From: Oscillospiraceae bacterium
GTDB taxonomy: Bacteria > Bacillota > Clostridia > Oscillospirales > Acutalibacteraceae
Direction: 5' to 3'
Length of the DNA: 56,653 nucleotides
NCBI GenBank assembly: GCA_015065965.1
Contig: SVPH01000018.1
Span: 1-56,653, forward strand
Part shown: positions 1 to 9,808 of the stretch, piece by piece
How the letters are laid out: each line of letters opens with the position of its first letter
How positions within the stretch are numbered: the stretch's first letter is position 1
The notes under the pieces: model-generated
What the model was told of the DNA's origin: nothing
The model's database searches: none
The model's input: only the letters and a program-made list of their open reading frames with translations
Translations under genes and position numbers: made by a program

Positions 1-1356
1 GAACTTATTGACGATTTTGTTATGAAACTGCGCATTGCGCGCCATCTGCGCACACCGGAATATAATGAACTTTTCGGCGGCGACCCGATGTGGATAACAG
101 AAGCTGTAGGCGGTATGGGTGAAGACGGCAGAACACTTGTTACAAAGAACAGTTTCCGCATTCTCAACACTCTCTATACCCTCGGTTCATCTCCCGAACC
201 CAACCTCACTGTGCTCTGGTCAAATTCACTGCCTGAAAACTTCAAAAAGTTCTGCGCAAAAGTTTCAGCAGATACGGATTCAATCCAGTATGAAAATGAT
301 GACCTTATGCGTCCGATTTACGGCGATGACTACGCAATCGCATGCTGCGTTTCGGCAATGAAAGTCGGCAAACAGATGCAGTTCTTCGGCGCACGCTGCA
401 ACCTTGCAAAACTTCTGCTTATTGCAATCAACGGCGGATACGATACCACAAGTGGCATGCACATCGGTCCGCAAATGCCTGTTCTCAGCGGCGACAAACT
501 CGATTATGACGAGGTTATGGAACGCTTTGATATCTATATCAAATGGCTGAGCAATCTTTATGTAAACACAATGAATATCATTCATTATATGCATGATAAA
601 TATGCTTACGAAAAAACACAGATGGCTCTGCATGACACATCTGTTGAGCGCTTCATGGCATTCGGCATTGCAGGTCTTTCAGTTGTAGCAGACTCACTCA
701 GTGCAATTAAATATGCAAATGTCTGCCCCGTAAAGGACTCCAAGGGCTTTATTTCAGAATTCAAAACCGAAGGCAACTTCCCCAAATACGGCAATGATGA
801 TGACAGAGTTGACCTTATTGCAAAGGATATGGCTCACCGTGTTATCACGGAACTTCGTAAAACACCAACTTACAGAAAAGCAATTCACACTCTTTCTGTT
901 CTTACAATTACATCAAACGTTATGTACGGCAAAAATACAGGTGCAACTCCTGACGGCAGAAAGGCATCTGCTCCGTTTGCGCCGGGCGCAAACCCAATGC
1001 ACAACAGAGAGGAAAACGGTGCTCTTGCATCACTCAACTCTGTTGCAAAAATCAGTTATGACGATTGCCGTGACGGCGTTTCAAACACATTCTCCATAAC
1101 TCCCGAAGCGCTCGGAAGGACAGAAGAAGAAAGAATAACAAACCTTGTTTCAATCCTTGACGGTTACTTTGCAAAGAAAGCACATCATATCAACGTTAAC
1201 GTGCTCAACCGTGAAACACTCATGGATGCATATGAGAACCCCGAGGCTTATCCCAACCTTACAATCAGAGTTTCAGGTTACGCAGTTAACTTCAACAAAC
1301 TCTCACGCGAGCAGCAGCGCGAAGTTATCAGCCGTACCTTCCACGAAGCAATATGA
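1..1356 (+). CDS. pflB: Pyruvate formate-lyase (formate C-acetyltransferase), 3' part
   Basis: Glycyl-radical enzyme that cleaves pyruvate with CoA to acetyl-CoA and formate in the anaerobic cytoplasm. The gene is open from base 1, so the window holds only the last ~451 residues of a protein normally ~750 long; the ATG at 22 is internal. The catalytic Cys-Cys pair lies in IACCVSAM (codons 343-348). The glycyl-radical loop RVSGYAVNF near the C-terminus places the radical Gly at codon 1276-1278. Both signatures are intact, so nothing suggests a pseudogene. The stop overlaps the activase start by four bases (ATGA, 1353-1356), implying translational coupling. The family is certain; true pyruvate specificity rather than a glycerol/diol dehydratase follows from the Cys-Cys pair. 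Confidence 0.97.
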   Translation, partial: ELIDDFVMKLRIARHLRTPEYNELFGGDPMWITEAVGGMGEDGRTLVTKNSFRILNTLYTLGSSPEPNLTVLWSNSLPENFKKFCAKVSADTDSIQYENDDLMRPIYGDDYAIACCVSAMKVGKQMQFFGARCNLAKLLLIAINGGYDTTSGMHIGPQMPVLSGDKLDYDEVMERFDIYIKWLSNLYVNTMNIIHYMHDKYAYEKTQMALHDTSVERFMAFGIAGLSVVADSLSAIKYANVCPVKDSKGFISEFKTEGNFPKYGNDDDRVDLIAKDMAHRVITELRKTPTYRKAIHTLSVLTITSNVMYGKNTGATPDGRKASAPFAPGANPMHNREENGALASLNSVAKISYDDCRDGVSNTFSITPEALGRTEEERITNLVSILDGYFAKKAHHINVNVLNRETLMDAYENPEAYPNLTIRVSGYAVNFNKLSREQQREVISRTFHEAI

Positions 1357-2054
1357 CAGGTTTAATTCACTCATTCCAGAGCCTCGGCGCTTTGGATGGG
1401 CCGGGCATTCGCTTTGTTGTATTTATGCAAGGCTGCAATCTGCGCTGCGGATGCTGCCATAATCCTGACACATGGAACATAGACGAAGGCTCACCCTACA
1501 CTGCAGAAGATGTTGTTAAAAAAGTTGTAAGATACAAGGAATATTTCGGCAGTGACGGCGGAATAACCGTTTCGGGCGGTGAGCCGCTTCTGCAGGCTGA
1601 TTTTGTGAAAGAACTGTTTGAACTATGTCACAAGGAAGGCATAAACACCTGTCTTGATACATCGGGCAGCATAATGAGCGACAAAATCAAAGCGCTTCTT
1701 GAAGTTACTGACCGAGTCTTGCTTGACATAAAATATACCTGCGATTCTCTTTATAAGGAACACGCAGGCTGTAACTTACAGAGTGTATTAAATTTTCTCG
1801 GATATCTTAATCAAAAGAATATTCCCGTAACTTTAAGGCAGGTTATCATACCCACTCTCAACGATAACGAAGAAAACATCCGAAACCTTAAGATGATAGC
1901 GGATAATTACGGCTGCGTTGATAAAACGGAACTTCTGCCATTCAAAAAAATCTGTCAGGTAAAATATGATAAACTCGGAATACCGTTCCCGTTTGCTCAT
2001 ATACCCGAACCTAAAGCAGAAACGATGAAAAAACTTAATGATTTTCTGAAATAA
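1353..2054 (+). CDS. pflA: Pyruvate formate-lyase-activating enzyme (radical SAM)
   Basis: Installs the glycyl radical on PflB using S-adenosylmethionine and a [4Fe-4S] cluster. The 233 residues are normal length for PflA. The cluster motif CxxxCxxC is visible as C28-C32-C35 in [11 protein letters not shown], preceded by [14 protein letters not shown], the usual PflA N-terminus. The glycine-rich SAM-binding stretch VSGGEPLLQ follows at about residue 75. It lacks the extra ferredoxin-like 4Cys insert found in activases of other glycyl-radical enzymes, which supports PFL as the partner. The start ATG overlaps the pflB stop. The gene ends three bases before a strong hairpin. Confidence 0.97.
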   Translation: MTGLIHSFQSLGALDGPGIRFVVFMQGCNLRCGCCHNPDTWNIDEGSPYTAEDVVKKVVRYKEYFGSDGGITVSGGEPLLQADFVKELFELCHKEGINTCLDTSGSIMSDKIKALLEVTDRVLLDIKYTCDSLYKEHAGCNLQSVLNFLGYLNQKNIPVTLRQVIIPTLNDNEENIRNLKMIADNYGCVDKTELLPFKKICQVKYDKLGIPFPFAHIPEPKAETMKKLNDFLK

Positions 2055-2056
2055 CA

Positions 2057-2086
2057 AAACCGCAGGATTGCTCCTGCGGTTTTTCT
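2057..2086. terminator. Bidirectional intrinsic terminator between pflA and the GH3 gene
   Basis: Perfect 11-bp stem AAACCGCAGGA / TCCTGCGGTTT with a 4-base loop, followed by a T-run on the + strand and by an A/T tract on the other side. It lies between two convergent genes and can serve both. Confidence 0.9.
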
Positions 2087-4510
2087 TTATTTCATTGCTT
2101 CGCTGTTCATTACAAAGTTGAGAACATGCATTGCATTCTGCTGAAGTTCACCAAGGGTTATGCCTTCAGGCATACCGAGAGTTTTAAGCAGAGTACCGTC
2201 AGGCTTTCTCCTGCCGGTTCTTCCTCCGCCGGGCATAAGAACATTAACGCCTGCCCTTACTCTGTAAGCCTGGTCTTTTATTTCAGGGAACTCAGGCGAT
2301 GCTGACGAACGCATCCACCAGTCGGTCATGATATTGCCCTTATATCCCCATTCCCCTCTGAGAATGCGAGTACAAAGTTCATAGTGATAGTGACCCCAGA
2401 CGCCGTTGATTTTGTTGTATGAAGTCATTATATTCTGCGGATTTGCAGTTTTTACGCAAATTTCAAAACCTTTAAGATAGATTTCACGCAGCGCCCTTTC
2501 GGAAACTCTTGAATCATTATGTGTTCTGTTGGTTTCCTGATTATTGCAGGCAAAATGCTTCGGGCATGCCGAAACGCCTGCTTTCTGAACGCCTCTGACT
2601 ATTGCAGCCGCCATATGACCCGTAAGCAGCGGATCTTCTGAGAAATACTCAAAGTTTCTGCCGCAAAGCGGATTTCTGTGGATATTCATGCCGGGAGCAA
2701 GAAGAATGTGTGAGCCGACACGCTTCATCTCCATTCCAACCTGTTCGTAGAGGTTCTCAACAAGTTCCGTGTTCCACGAACATGCAAGCGCAGTTGCAAC
2801 AGGAAGAAGCGATGCGCCCTCGTTGATTCTTATACCCGAGGGTCCGTCCGTTGTTGTAACGGCAGGGATACCTTTTTTGCGCATTGACTCCAGCACTCCG
2901 CCAAATGTGCCCGCATTGCCTGCTGCACCTAGAGGACTGTTCATGACGTAGTCGCCCCTGCTGATTGCTTCAAGTTCGGTATTATCAAGTTGAGCAACAA
3001 ACTGCTCCATTGTTACTTTACCGCTCTTAACATCGGCAAGTTTATAACCTATATCCCCTGTCTGCGGTATATCTTTGGGCAAGTTTGAAAGGATAATCTC
3101 TTTAAGGCTGTATTTTGCGGCAGGCACCGTATCATAGATCTTCTTACCGTCAACGTATTTAAGGCGTTTGAATGCGCTCTCGGGACTGACGGCGGCAGTC
3201 TGCGAAAGGCGTTTTATAACATCGGTCTTACCCTGCTCATATGTACAACAAAGTTCAGCCGAACGCACATCTGTACCAAGATAGATTTTATAAACACCTT
3301 TTTCGAGCAGATATGCAAAAATTTCTTCATCCTCATATGATGCCATATCTGATGCGTTGAGTTTAAGCGAGAGTGTTTCGCTCTCATTAGGGAGAAGTTT
3401 CTTTGTTTTTGCAAAATCGGCAAGCACTCTTGCAGGTTTACCCATTCTGCCGCAAGGTGCTTCATAATAGAGTTGCAGAACTTCTTTGCCTGCATATTTC
3501 CCGATATTTTTCACATCAGCCGAAACCGTAATTTCATCGTTTTCACAAGAACATTTTACATTTTCAATTGCAAACTGCGTATAACCAAGACCAAAACCGA
3601 AGGGATAAAGAACCTTATCTTTTGCAAATGTTTCAAAACCTCTGTAACCAACATAGATATCCTCGGTATAGCAGTTGAACTTTCTGTTGCCGAAATCCGC
3701 ACTGCCGGGGTAATCTTCGTAACTCTTTGCAATCGTGTCGGTCAGTTTACCGCTCGGAAAACTATCGCCCGAAAGAACATCGGCAATTGCATTGCCGCTT
3801 TCCATGCCTGTCTGCCATACATAGAGAATAGCCGAAATCTTATCACCGTAAGACTCAATCTCCGCCATATCCATAATTCCGCCGCAGTTAAGCAGAACGA
3901 TTACTCTGTCAAAGGCGGTTGTTACGGAATCAAGCACCTGCTTTTCGGTATCGGTAAGATAATAACTGCCTTTTTCAAGTTTGTTCTCTCTGTCTTCACC
4001 TGCCGATCTGCCGATAACAACAATTGCCGTATCAGACATTGATGCGGCAGTTCTTGCCATTGAAAGGTCAACCGGCATCTCATCATAACACATGGGCCAA
4101 TTACCCCAAAAGCCATCATCAACCGGATTGAGTTTGCCCCAATTTTCATAGGCCGCAGCAAGCAGTTCGTTATATTTTATCTTGCCATTGTTGCGTATGC
4201 CCTGCATAAGGTTAACTTTATATGGTGCTTTTACATCGCCTCCCGAACCGTAACCGACGCAGAAATAATCATTCTGCACCCTGCCGAAAACAGAAACAAT
4301 CCTGTCGGAAGTTAAGGGCAAAACACCGTTATCATTCTTAAGCATAACAATGCCCTCTGCTCCAACCTCGCGGCAAAGTTCAACAATTCGTTCATCAGGC
4401 ACAAAACTCTTACCAAGTTCTCCGCTTGAAGTTCCCTGCGATGTGGTTGTAGTCACAAAGTTTACAACTTTGCCGACATACTTCATAATTTTCTTTTTTA
4501 CAGAACTCAC
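2087..4510 (-). CDS. Glycoside hydrolase family 3 beta-glucosidase-like enzyme, inverted domain order
   Basis: Predicted cytoplasmic exo-glycosidase (beta-glucosidase or beta-xylosidase type); no signal peptide. Domain order is reversed from standard GH3: the alpha/beta-sandwich GH3_C domain comes first, then a fibronectin-III-like stretch, then the GH3 barrel in the C-terminal third. The nucleophile motif GNIMTDWWM places the catalytic Asp about 77 residues from the C-terminus. Further barrel signatures are TTDGPSGIR, CPKHFACNNQE and the active-site SYNKINGVW. Reversed GH3 enzymes are known from rumen Butyrivibrio and Ruminococcus. A longer reading frame opens at ATG 4540, but GTG 4510 is preferred: AAGGTG lies six bases upstream and the predicted transcription start falls inside the 4540 extension. 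Monocistronic between two terminators. Substrate not determinable. Confidence 0.93.
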   Translation of the reverse strand: MSSVKKKIMKYVGKVVNFVTTTTSQGTSSGELGKSFVPDERIVELCREVGAEGIVMLKNDNGVLPLTSDRIVSVFGRVQNDYFCVGYGSGGDVKAPYKVNLMQGIRNNGKIKYNELLAAAYENWGKLNPVDDGFWGNWPMCYDEMPVDLSMARTAASMSDTAIVVIGRSAGEDRENKLEKGSYYLTDTEKQVLDSVTTAFDRVIVLLNCGGIMDMAEIESYGDKISAILYVWQTGMESGNAIADVLSGDSFPSGKLTDTIAKSYEDYPGSADFGNRKFNCYTEDIYVGYRGFETFAKDKVLYPFGFGLGYTQFAIENVKCSCENDEITVSADVKNIGKYAGKEVLQLYYEAPCGRMGKPARVLADFAKTKKLLPNESETLSLKLNASDMASYEDEEIFAYLLEKGVYKIYLGTDVRSAELCCTYEQGKTDVIKRLSQTAAVSPESAFKRLKYVDGKKIYDTVPAAKYSLKEIILSNLPKDIPQTGDIGYKLADVKSGKVTMEQFVAQLDNTELEAISRGDYVMNSPLGAAGNAGTFGGVLESMRKKGIPAVTTTDGPSGIRINEGASLLPVATALACSWNTELVENLYEQVGMEMKRVGSHILLAPGMNIHRNPLCGRNFEYFSEDPLLTGHMAAAIVRGVQKAGVSACPKHFACNNQETNRTHNDSRVSERALREIYLKGFEICVKTANPQNIMTSYNKINGVWGHYHYELCTRILRGEWGYKGNIMTDWWMRSSASPEFPEIKDQAYRVRAGVNVLMPGGGRTGRRKPDGTLLKTLGMPEGITLGELQQNAMHVLNFVMNSEAMK

Positions 4511-4540
4511 ATAACACACCTTCTTTTTGATTGTGAACAT

Positions 4541-4570
4541 ATTTTACCATATACCATATTATAAAATCAA
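4541..4570 (-). promoter_or_regulatory. Sigma-A-type promoter of the GH3 gene
   Basis: On the minus strand TTGATT (4570-4565), an 18-base spacer and TAAAAT (4546-4541). It lies just downstream of the lipase terminator, so the GH3 gene has its own transcript. The implied start near 4534 supports translation from GTG 4510. Confidence 0.55.
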
Positions 4571-4596
4571 TCCCTGAGGACTTAACCTCAGGGATT
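4569..4596 (-). terminator. Terminator of the Dabb-GH43-lipase operon
   Basis: Inverted repeat AATCCCTGAGG / CCTCAGGGATT with a 6-base loop, directly after the lipase stop codon; followed on the minus strand by GATTTTAT. Confidence 0.8.
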
Positions 4597-4602
4597 AAAC
4601 AG

Positions 4603-6444
4603 TTAAAATTTGAAAAAAGATATTATTTTATTGAAAACATCAATGAAAAATCCGATTATATTTTTAAATACATATTGAATACCCGAATTTTCAGGCATAT
4701 TATCATCAGCAGTTGCACCGCTGTATTTTTCAAGAACAGTTACGCCAAAACTCTTTTCCATTGTTTCAAACATATTCTTCATTTCTGCATATTTAACTGT
4801 AATTTTACCGCTCTTTGCCTCACTTGCGGAAACTGCAATATTCATGCTCTCACCCGAAGCAAGAACAGTACCGCACGGGTTATCAAAAGTTACCGCACCG
4901 TTATCGCAATTTACAGAATTAATCACAACAGCATTTTTCTTTGAAACATTCTTAATGACCATTGTATACTCTTCCCTGCCGTCATCAAGCAGAAGAAAAT
5001 TGCTGTTGGTGTTTATAAAGCGCATTGAAATATCCGATGTTGGCGATTCGCTCTGAATAAACTGAGGAAAATCGTAGGATGAATATGCATCTTTGATATT
5101 ATCGGTATAAAGCAATTCTTCAAGAAGAGCAAGAGATTTTGGGCACCACTCCGCCTGTCCGTGATAGAGTCCGTTGAACACCCATGTCCTGTCAGGCCAA
5201 TAACCTGCCGAAATATCAACAGTTCTGTCCGGTGAAATGCTGTTTTTGCCGTTATCAACAGCCTGAACATAATCTTCAGGAAAACTCTCACCGTAGGGAG
5301 CACAAATTGCACCGCACGAATACTCCATATCTACAATAGAATCCGAATACGCATTACTATCGGTTACAATATCAAAACCTGTACACGCCTTAATTGAAAT
5401 GACGCTGCCGTGCTCAGTTGCCTTCTCAAATGTTTCGGTTATGTTGCTCATAAAACCTTTATGAAAAACACGAACGGCTTCAATTACTTCAGCGTGCTCC
5501 TTTGAATCAAGCAGAGCCGCAGCCTTTTCTTCAAACATATCAACCGGAACCATCTGCCAGAAAGCAATGCAAGGAAGAACAACCGGCAATATACACTGAA
5601 GTTTGCCTATATCAATTGCACCCATAATGAAGTCACCCTCAAGTATCGGTGAAATGCCCGCAATGTCAATCTCAGCGTGCAGAACATCGCTTACAAGCGA
5701 AAGGATAACGGGGAAGTTAAGATTTGTTCTGCCGGGAGTCAGAAGGTCTGCTACGAAAGTTGAACCGCCGAGAACAGGAGTATCAAAAATAACCTTATCC
5801 GTCTGTTCAAGTTCCGAATATTTATAGAGATACTGACCTACAACAAGGCAGCCCTGACTTATAGAATATACGCTTACTTTATCCGCACCTGTCAATTCAA
5901 GAACATCGTCTATATATCCTTTGAATTCATCGGCAACAAGATTATAGTCCTCGCGCCAATCGTATGTAAAATTAAAAACGTTTTCATCGCCTATGCGGTC
6001 ACCGATTGATTCCATATCAAGGAATTCTGAGCCGGTATAAGGAACATAATCAAGCATATCCTGTTCTTTGAACGCCGCGAGCGATGTATTCTCTGCACCG
6101 CTGATTATAGGTTCAACATCATATGCCGATGTGCCGTCGGAATTAACCCTGATATTTTCCATCATTCTTGAAACAATAGCCGCAAGTTGAACAACATATC
6201 CTTCATCCTGAAGCCAGATTTCAAGTTCACTTATTGCTTTTTCAACAGTTAGATCTTCATTGATACCAACCGCATCAAGAATCGTATTAAGTGAAGGCGG
6301 AAAAACCGCTTCACCATCTTTGACAAGTGTTGTTGCACCAAAACCCGAAACAAGAATTACAGGCGTAACATCCGCCGCAAAAGCAAGCGGCATTGTTGAA
6401 AATGCAACAACAGCAGCCATAATCACTGCTAAAAACCTTTTCAT
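4603..6444 (-). CDS. Secreted LCAT/lipase-like alpha/beta hydrolase with aromatic C-terminal tail
   Basis: 613 residues with a clear signal peptide (MKRFLAVIMAAVVAFSTMPLAFA, cut near residue 23). The start of the mature protein, PVILVSGFGATTL, and the later FNFTYDWR resemble lecithin:cholesterol acyltransferase/lipase-type alpha/beta hydrolases. The nucleophile elbow is VSVYSISQG with Ser196 (SxSxG instead of GxSxG). Probable action is on lipid or acyl-ester substrates outside the cell; the true substrate is unknown. Residues ~500-570 look like a beta-sandwich. The last ~20 residues form an amphipathic, Phe/Ile-rich segment ending FIDVFNKIISFFKF after a linker, a tail also seen on two other secreted proteins here. 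Start ATG has GGAGG nine bases upstream. Last gene of a three-gene operon. Confidence 0.8.
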   Translation of the reverse strand: MKRFLAVIMAAVVAFSTMPLAFAADVTPVILVSGFGATTLVKDGEAVFPPSLNTILDAVGINEDLTVEKAISELEIWLQDEGYVVQLAAIVSRMMENIRVNSDGTSAYDVEPIISGAENTSLAAFKEQDMLDYVPYTGSEFLDMESIGDRIGDENVFNFTYDWREDYNLVADEFKGYIDDVLELTGADKVSVYSISQGCLVVGQYLYKYSELEQTDKVIFDTPVLGGSTFVADLLTPGRTNLNFPVILSLVSDVLHAEIDIAGISPILEGDFIMGAIDIGKLQCILPVVLPCIAFWQMVPVDMFEEKAAALLDSKEHAEVIEAVRVFHKGFMSNITETFEKATEHGSVISIKACTGFDIVTDSNAYSDSIVDMEYSCGAICAPYGESFPEDYVQAVDNGKNSISPDRTVDISAGYWPDRTWVFNGLYHGQAEWCPKSLALLEELLYTDNIKDAYSSYDFPQFIQSESPTSDISMRFINTNSNFLLLDDGREEYTMVIKNVSKKNAVVINSVNCDNGAVTFDNPCGTVLASGESMNIAVSASEAKSGKITVKYAEMKNMFETMEKSFGVTVLEKYSGATADDNMPENSGIQYVFKNIIGFFIDVFNKIISFFKF

Positions 6445-6459
6445 CTTCTCTTCCTCCGT

Positions 6460-7407
6460 TTAAATTTCAAACTGCTTTCTGTCCGCAGTTATAATGCCGT
6501 CTTTAACATTAAGGCGGCAGATTCTTGCGTTTCTTCTGTCTCCTTTAAGTCCGTCATCCTCAGCATTCCTTGCGTGGTAAATCGCATACCACTCGCCGTC
6601 ATGCTTAATCATCGAATGATGTCCCGTACCCTCTTCCCATTCATTGCTGTTAAGAACGGGAGCGTAAGTTTTATCATCCGGATATTTTTCAAATTTTATC
6701 TTAGTCAAATCCTTTTCATCGGTTTTTGCCCTTGCATAGCCGATAAAATATTTTTCGTTTTCGTAGCAGGCACCGCTGTACATAACATACTGCCAGTCAC
6801 CCTCTTTGAAATAAAATGCACCTTCAATAGTATGCCAGTGAATGCCTTTTTCGTATCTGTCCCTGCAATAAATTTCCTCATCTATTGATGCCGTATTAAC
6901 CGGCACAGGTTTACCCTCAGCCTTTTCAGGAGTAACGAGCCTATCAACGCAAATATATGTACCGATTCTGCTGCCTTCAAAAGTGTTTGTTGAATAAAAA
7001 ATAAACAAACCGTTTTCATTTTTAACAACATGAGAATCAATTGAGAAGGGATGAAGAAGTTGCTTTGCGTTTTCAAAAGGACCGAGAGGATTTTTGCTTG
7101 ATGAAACAAACATCGTTTGATGATGGCCGCCCTTATCGGGTGTATCTTTGTAATACTCAAACGAACAATACATATAGAATGTGCCGTCAAGTTCAATAAC
7201 GGAAGGTGCCCAATAATCATGCACCTCAGGGTCATCATATTCAAATACCTTGCCTTCAAACTTCCATCCGCTCAGAAGTTCATCTGAGGAGTAAGCATAA
7301 ATGCCGTCTTTGCCCGTAGTATAAATATAAAATCTGCCGCCGCTTTCAAGAATAAAAGGATCGGCCTGACCGATATATTTTTCTTTGTTTATCTCCAGAA
7401 GTTGCAC
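6460..7407 (-). CDS. Glycoside hydrolase family 43 enzyme, cytoplasmic
   Basis: Five-bladed beta-propeller glycosidase, probably arabinofuranosidase or beta-xylosidase type. The three GH43 acidic residues are visible: base Asp16 in GQADPFIL, pKa-modulating Asp124 in FSIDSHVV, acid Glu195 in HTIEGAFYF. WAPSV and the GTGHHSM stretch near residue 265 are also typical. The 315 residues form a single catalytic domain without signal peptide or accessory domain, so it should act on imported oligosaccharides. The start is GTG 7407 with AGAGGTGG eight bases upstream. Eleven bases separate it from the Dabb gene upstream and 15 from the lipase gene downstream. Confidence 0.92.
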   Translation of the reverse strand: MQLLEINKEKYIGQADPFILESGGRFYIYTTGKDGIYAYSSDELLSGWKFEGKVFEYDDPEVHDYWAPSVIELDGTFYMYCSFEYYKDTPDKGGHHQTMFVSSSKNPLGPFENAKQLLHPFSIDSHVVKNENGLFIFYSTNTFEGSRIGTYICVDRLVTPEKAEGKPVPVNTASIDEEIYCRDRYEKGIHWHTIEGAFYFKEGDWQYVMYSGACYENEKYFIGYARAKTDEKDLTKIKFEKYPDDKTYAPVLNSNEWEEGTGHHSMIKHDGEWYAIYHARNAEDDGLKGDRRNARICRLNVKDGIITADRKQFEI

Positions 7408-7418
7408 AAAACCACCTC

Positions 7419-7709
7419 TTAAAGAACATAGTCAACAGCAACGCTGCTTTCTCTGACAGCATGCATATGCTTTTTAACAACCGAGCAATGGTAAGGATCG
7501 TTCTGATAACTTTCAAGCGCAGCCTCATCATCAAGAACAACTTCAAGAATCAAGTCGTAAGAACGCTCTGAGTGAAGAAAATCAACACCGACTTCAATAC
7601 CTCTGAGTTGAGGTACCTTGCCTTTCATTGAGAGAAGAACTTCCTTTGCCTTTTCACACTCTGCAGGGCTGTTATCTTTTAATTTAAAACAAACAATATG
7701 TTTTATCAT
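7419..7709 (-). CDS. Dabb (stress-responsive alpha/beta barrel) family protein
   Basis: Small ~96-residue protein beginning MIKHIVCFKLKD, the hallmark of the dimeric alpha/beta-barrel (Dabb) family, with a second conserved stretch SYDLILEVVLDDEAALESYQ. Some family members are stress-induced and a few are cyclases, but most have no known reaction. The start is ATG 7709, with GGAGG eight bases upstream; an in-frame codon at 7727 lacks a ribosome site. It leads the operon Dabb-GH43-lipase. A weak promoter-like pair (TTGAAT, 17 bases, TTAATT; 7758-7730, minus) sits just after the pyr terminator. Confidence 0.88.
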   Translation of the reverse strand: MIKHIVCFKLKDNSPAECEKAKEVLLSMKGKVPQLRGIEVGVDFLHSERSYDLILEVVLDDEAALESYQNDPYHCSVVKKHMHAVRESSVAVDYVL

Positions 7710-7769
7710 ACGGTTACCTCCGAACAATTAATTAAACCCAACCTTCTGATTTATTCAACATCACACAAA

Positions 7770-7797
7770 TAAGCAGGCCGTGTGAATGACCTGCTTA
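7770..7797 (-). terminator. Terminator of the pyr operon
   Basis: TAAGCAGG / CCTGCTTA stem with a 12-base loop, 13 bases after the pyrI stop on the minus strand, followed by TTTGTGTG. The T-tract is short, so it may be leaky. Confidence 0.65.
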
Positions 7798-7810
7798 AGC
7801 CGTAATAGAA

Positions 7811-8227
7811 TTATTTTGCCTTTGCTTCACAATAAATACAGCGGTAAGTTTTGTTTGCAGGGTCTGTCAATTTAAATACATGAGGCAGATCCTGCTCTGT
7901 TGTTGTGATGCAACGGGGATTTTTGCACTTGATAACATCTTTAATCTGCGCAGGAAGAGTCAGTTTTTTCTTCTCGCAGAGAACTTCATTTTTGATGATA
8001 TTAACGGTTATATCGGAATCAATATAGCCAAGCACATCAAGATCAATCTTCATCTCGGAGTCTATTTTGATAATATCCTTACGACCCATCTTCTTGCTGC
8101 TTACGTTTTTGATTATTGCAACAGTGCAATCAAGTTTATCCAGTTCAAGGTGATTATATATTTCCATCGCCTTGCCTGCTTCGATATGATCAATTACAAC
8201 ACCGTTTTTGATAGAATCAATATGCAT
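7811..8227 (-). CDS. pyrI: Aspartate carbamoyltransferase regulatory subunit
   Basis: Allosteric, nucleotide-binding subunit of the PyrBI holoenzyme. The 138 residues include the N-terminal allosteric domain (MHIDSIKNGVVIDHIEAGKA) and the C-terminal zinc domain. The zinc ligands are CKNPRC and CIYC near the C-terminus, about 22 residues apart. The start ATG follows the pyrB stop directly (TAA ATG). Its presence means the pathway is feedback-controlled at the enzyme by nucleotides, as in enterobacteria and many Clostridia and unlike Bacillus, which lacks PyrI. Last gene of the operon. Confidence 0.96.
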   Translation of the reverse strand: MHIDSIKNGVVIDHIEAGKAMEIYNHLELDKLDCTVAIIKNVSSKKMGRKDIIKIDSEMKIDLDVLGYIDSDITVNIIKNEVLCEKKKLTLPAQIKDVIKCKNPRCITTTEQDLPHVFKLTDPANKTYRCIYCEAKAK

Positions 8228-9142
8228 TTATTCCACCTCCAGCAGTTTAAGAATAAGCGCCATGCGGATAAATTTACCGTTAAGCACCTGCCTGAAATAG
8301 CAAGCCCTCGGGTCAGCATCAACAGAAGTATGGATTTCATTAACTCTGGGCAGCGGATGCAGAATTGCAAGATCGCTCTTTGCGTTAACCAATTTCTCAG
8401 GGGTAAGAATATAACTGTCCTTCAGTCTGAGATAATCTTCTTCGTTGAAGAAGCGCTCACGCTGAACTCTTGTCATATAAAGAATATCAAGTTCAGGCAT
8501 AACAGCGCTGAGATCCGTTGTTTCAACATACTCAATGCCCTTTGCATCAAGAGTATCCTTTTTAAGATAACCGGGAAGTTTGAGTTCATATGGAGATATA
8601 AGAACAACCTTTATACCCGTGTACCTTGACATTGCCTCAATAAGCGAGTGAACCGTTCTGCCGAACTTGAGGTCACCGCAAAAACCGATTGTAAGGTTAT
8701 TGAGCCTGCCTTTTTCACGCTTGATTGTGAGGAGGTCAGTAAGAGTCTGTGTGGGGTGATTGTGACCGCCGTCGCCCGCATTAATAATCGGAACGCTTGC
8801 TGCTGTTGAAGCAACAAGGGGTGCACCCTCTTTTGGATGTCTCATTGCGATTATATCGGCATAACAACTGACTGTTCTTGCAGTATCTGCAACGCTTTCG
8901 CCCTTTGCAGCAGAGGATGAATTAGCCTCCGAAAAGCCGAGAACCTGACCGCCGAGTTCATACATCGCAGCCTCAAAACTCAGCCTTGTCCTTGTTGAAG
9001 GCTCAAAGAAAAGGGTTGCAAGTTTTTTATATCTGCACTTATCACGGTATTTTACGGGATTCGCAATAATATCCTCCGCAACCGCAATGAGTTCATCAAT
9101 TTCTTCTGTTGAGAGCGAAAGAATGTCTATAAGACTTCTCAT
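8228..9142 (-). CDS. pyrB: Aspartate carbamoyltransferase catalytic subunit
   Basis: Condenses carbamoyl phosphate with aspartate, the first committed step of pyrimidine synthesis. The 304 residues match the PyrB family. Carbamoyl-phosphate loop [25 protein letters not shown] and the aspartate-loop signature HPLPRVNEI are all intact. Its start overlaps the pyrE stop by four bases (9139-9142). It is followed immediately by pyrI, consistent with a PyrB6I6-type complex. Confidence 0.98.
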   Translation of the reverse strand: MRSLIDILSLSTEEIDELIAVAEDIIANPVKYRDKCRYKKLATLFFEPSTRTRLSFEAAMYELGGQVLGFSEANSSSAAKGESVADTARTVSCYADIIAMRHPKEGAPLVASTAASVPIINAGDGGHNHPTQTLTDLLTIKREKGRLNNLTIGFCGDLKFGRTVHSLIEAMSRYTGIKVVLISPYELKLPGYLKKDTLDAKGIEYVETTDLSAVMPELDILYMTRVQRERFFNEEDYLRLKDSYILTPEKLVNAKSDLAILHPLPRVNEIHTSVDADPRACYFRQVLNGKFIRMALILKLLEVE

Positions 9143-9777
9143 TTTGCTCCCCCTATCCAGCTTTCGTCGGAGGGATTGTTTCTGAAAGCAATAAGACGCG
9201 CAACATCTTCGGGCTTGATATAGCCTGTTTCAGCCGCAACTTCTGCAATTACGTCAAGGTTTGTAAGGCTAACATTCTTAACCTCGGCTGCAGCGAGTCT
9301 GTCAAGACCTTTCTTCATGCCATAGGTAAAGATGCTTGCAATACCGAGAACTTCTGCACCTGCTTCACGGAGTGCTTCAACAACTTCGATAACACTGCCG
9401 CCTGTTGAAATAAGGTCTTCAACAACAACAACTTTCTGACCTTTTTCAAGTTTACCTTCAATCTGATTTCCTCTGCCGTGATCCTTTGCGCCTGAGCGGA
9501 CATAGCCCATAGGCATATCAAGAAGATGCGCCGTGATAGCAGCATGAGCAATACCTGCAGTTGAAGTGCCCATAAGCACCTCTGCATCGGGATAATGTTT
9601 CTTAACGATTTCTGCAAGACCCTTTTCAACATCTGTTCTTACTGCAGGAGCAGTAAGAGTGAGTCTGTTATCACAGTAAATAGGGCTTTTAATACCGCTT
9701 GCCCATGTAAAGGGCTGCTCGGGGCGAAGAAAAACCGCACCGATTGAGAGCAAATCTTTAGCAATAAGTTTTTCCAT
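9139..9777 (-). CDS. pyrE: Orotate phosphoribosyltransferase
   Basis: Transfers phosphoribose from PRPP to orotate to give OMP. The 212 residues carry the PRPP-binding loop [14 protein letters not shown] at about residues 116-129 and the N-terminal [16 protein letters not shown] substrate region. The ribosome site is CAGGAGG before ATG 9777. A 31-base gap follows pyrF, the only real gap in the operon; no hairpin is visible in it. Confidence 0.97.
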   Translation of the reverse strand: MEKLIAKDLLSIGAVFLRPEQPFTWASGIKSPIYCDNRLTLTAPAVRTDVEKGLAEIVKKHYPDAEVLMGTSTAGIAHAAITAHLLDMPMGYVRSGAKDHGRGNQIEGKLEKGQKVVVVEDLISTGGSVIEVVEALREAGAEVLGIASIFTYGMKKGLDRLAAAEVKNVSLTNLDVIAEVAAETGYIKPEDVARLIAFRNNPSDESWIGGAK

Positions 9778-9808
9778 TATATATAACCTCCTGAGAATTA
9801 TTTACAAA

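Noticed and set aside
7880-8629. 249-codon frame on the + strand opposite pyrI/pyrB
   Set aside because: Antisense shadow of two certain genes; no ribosome site, low-complexity composition and no recognisable domain.
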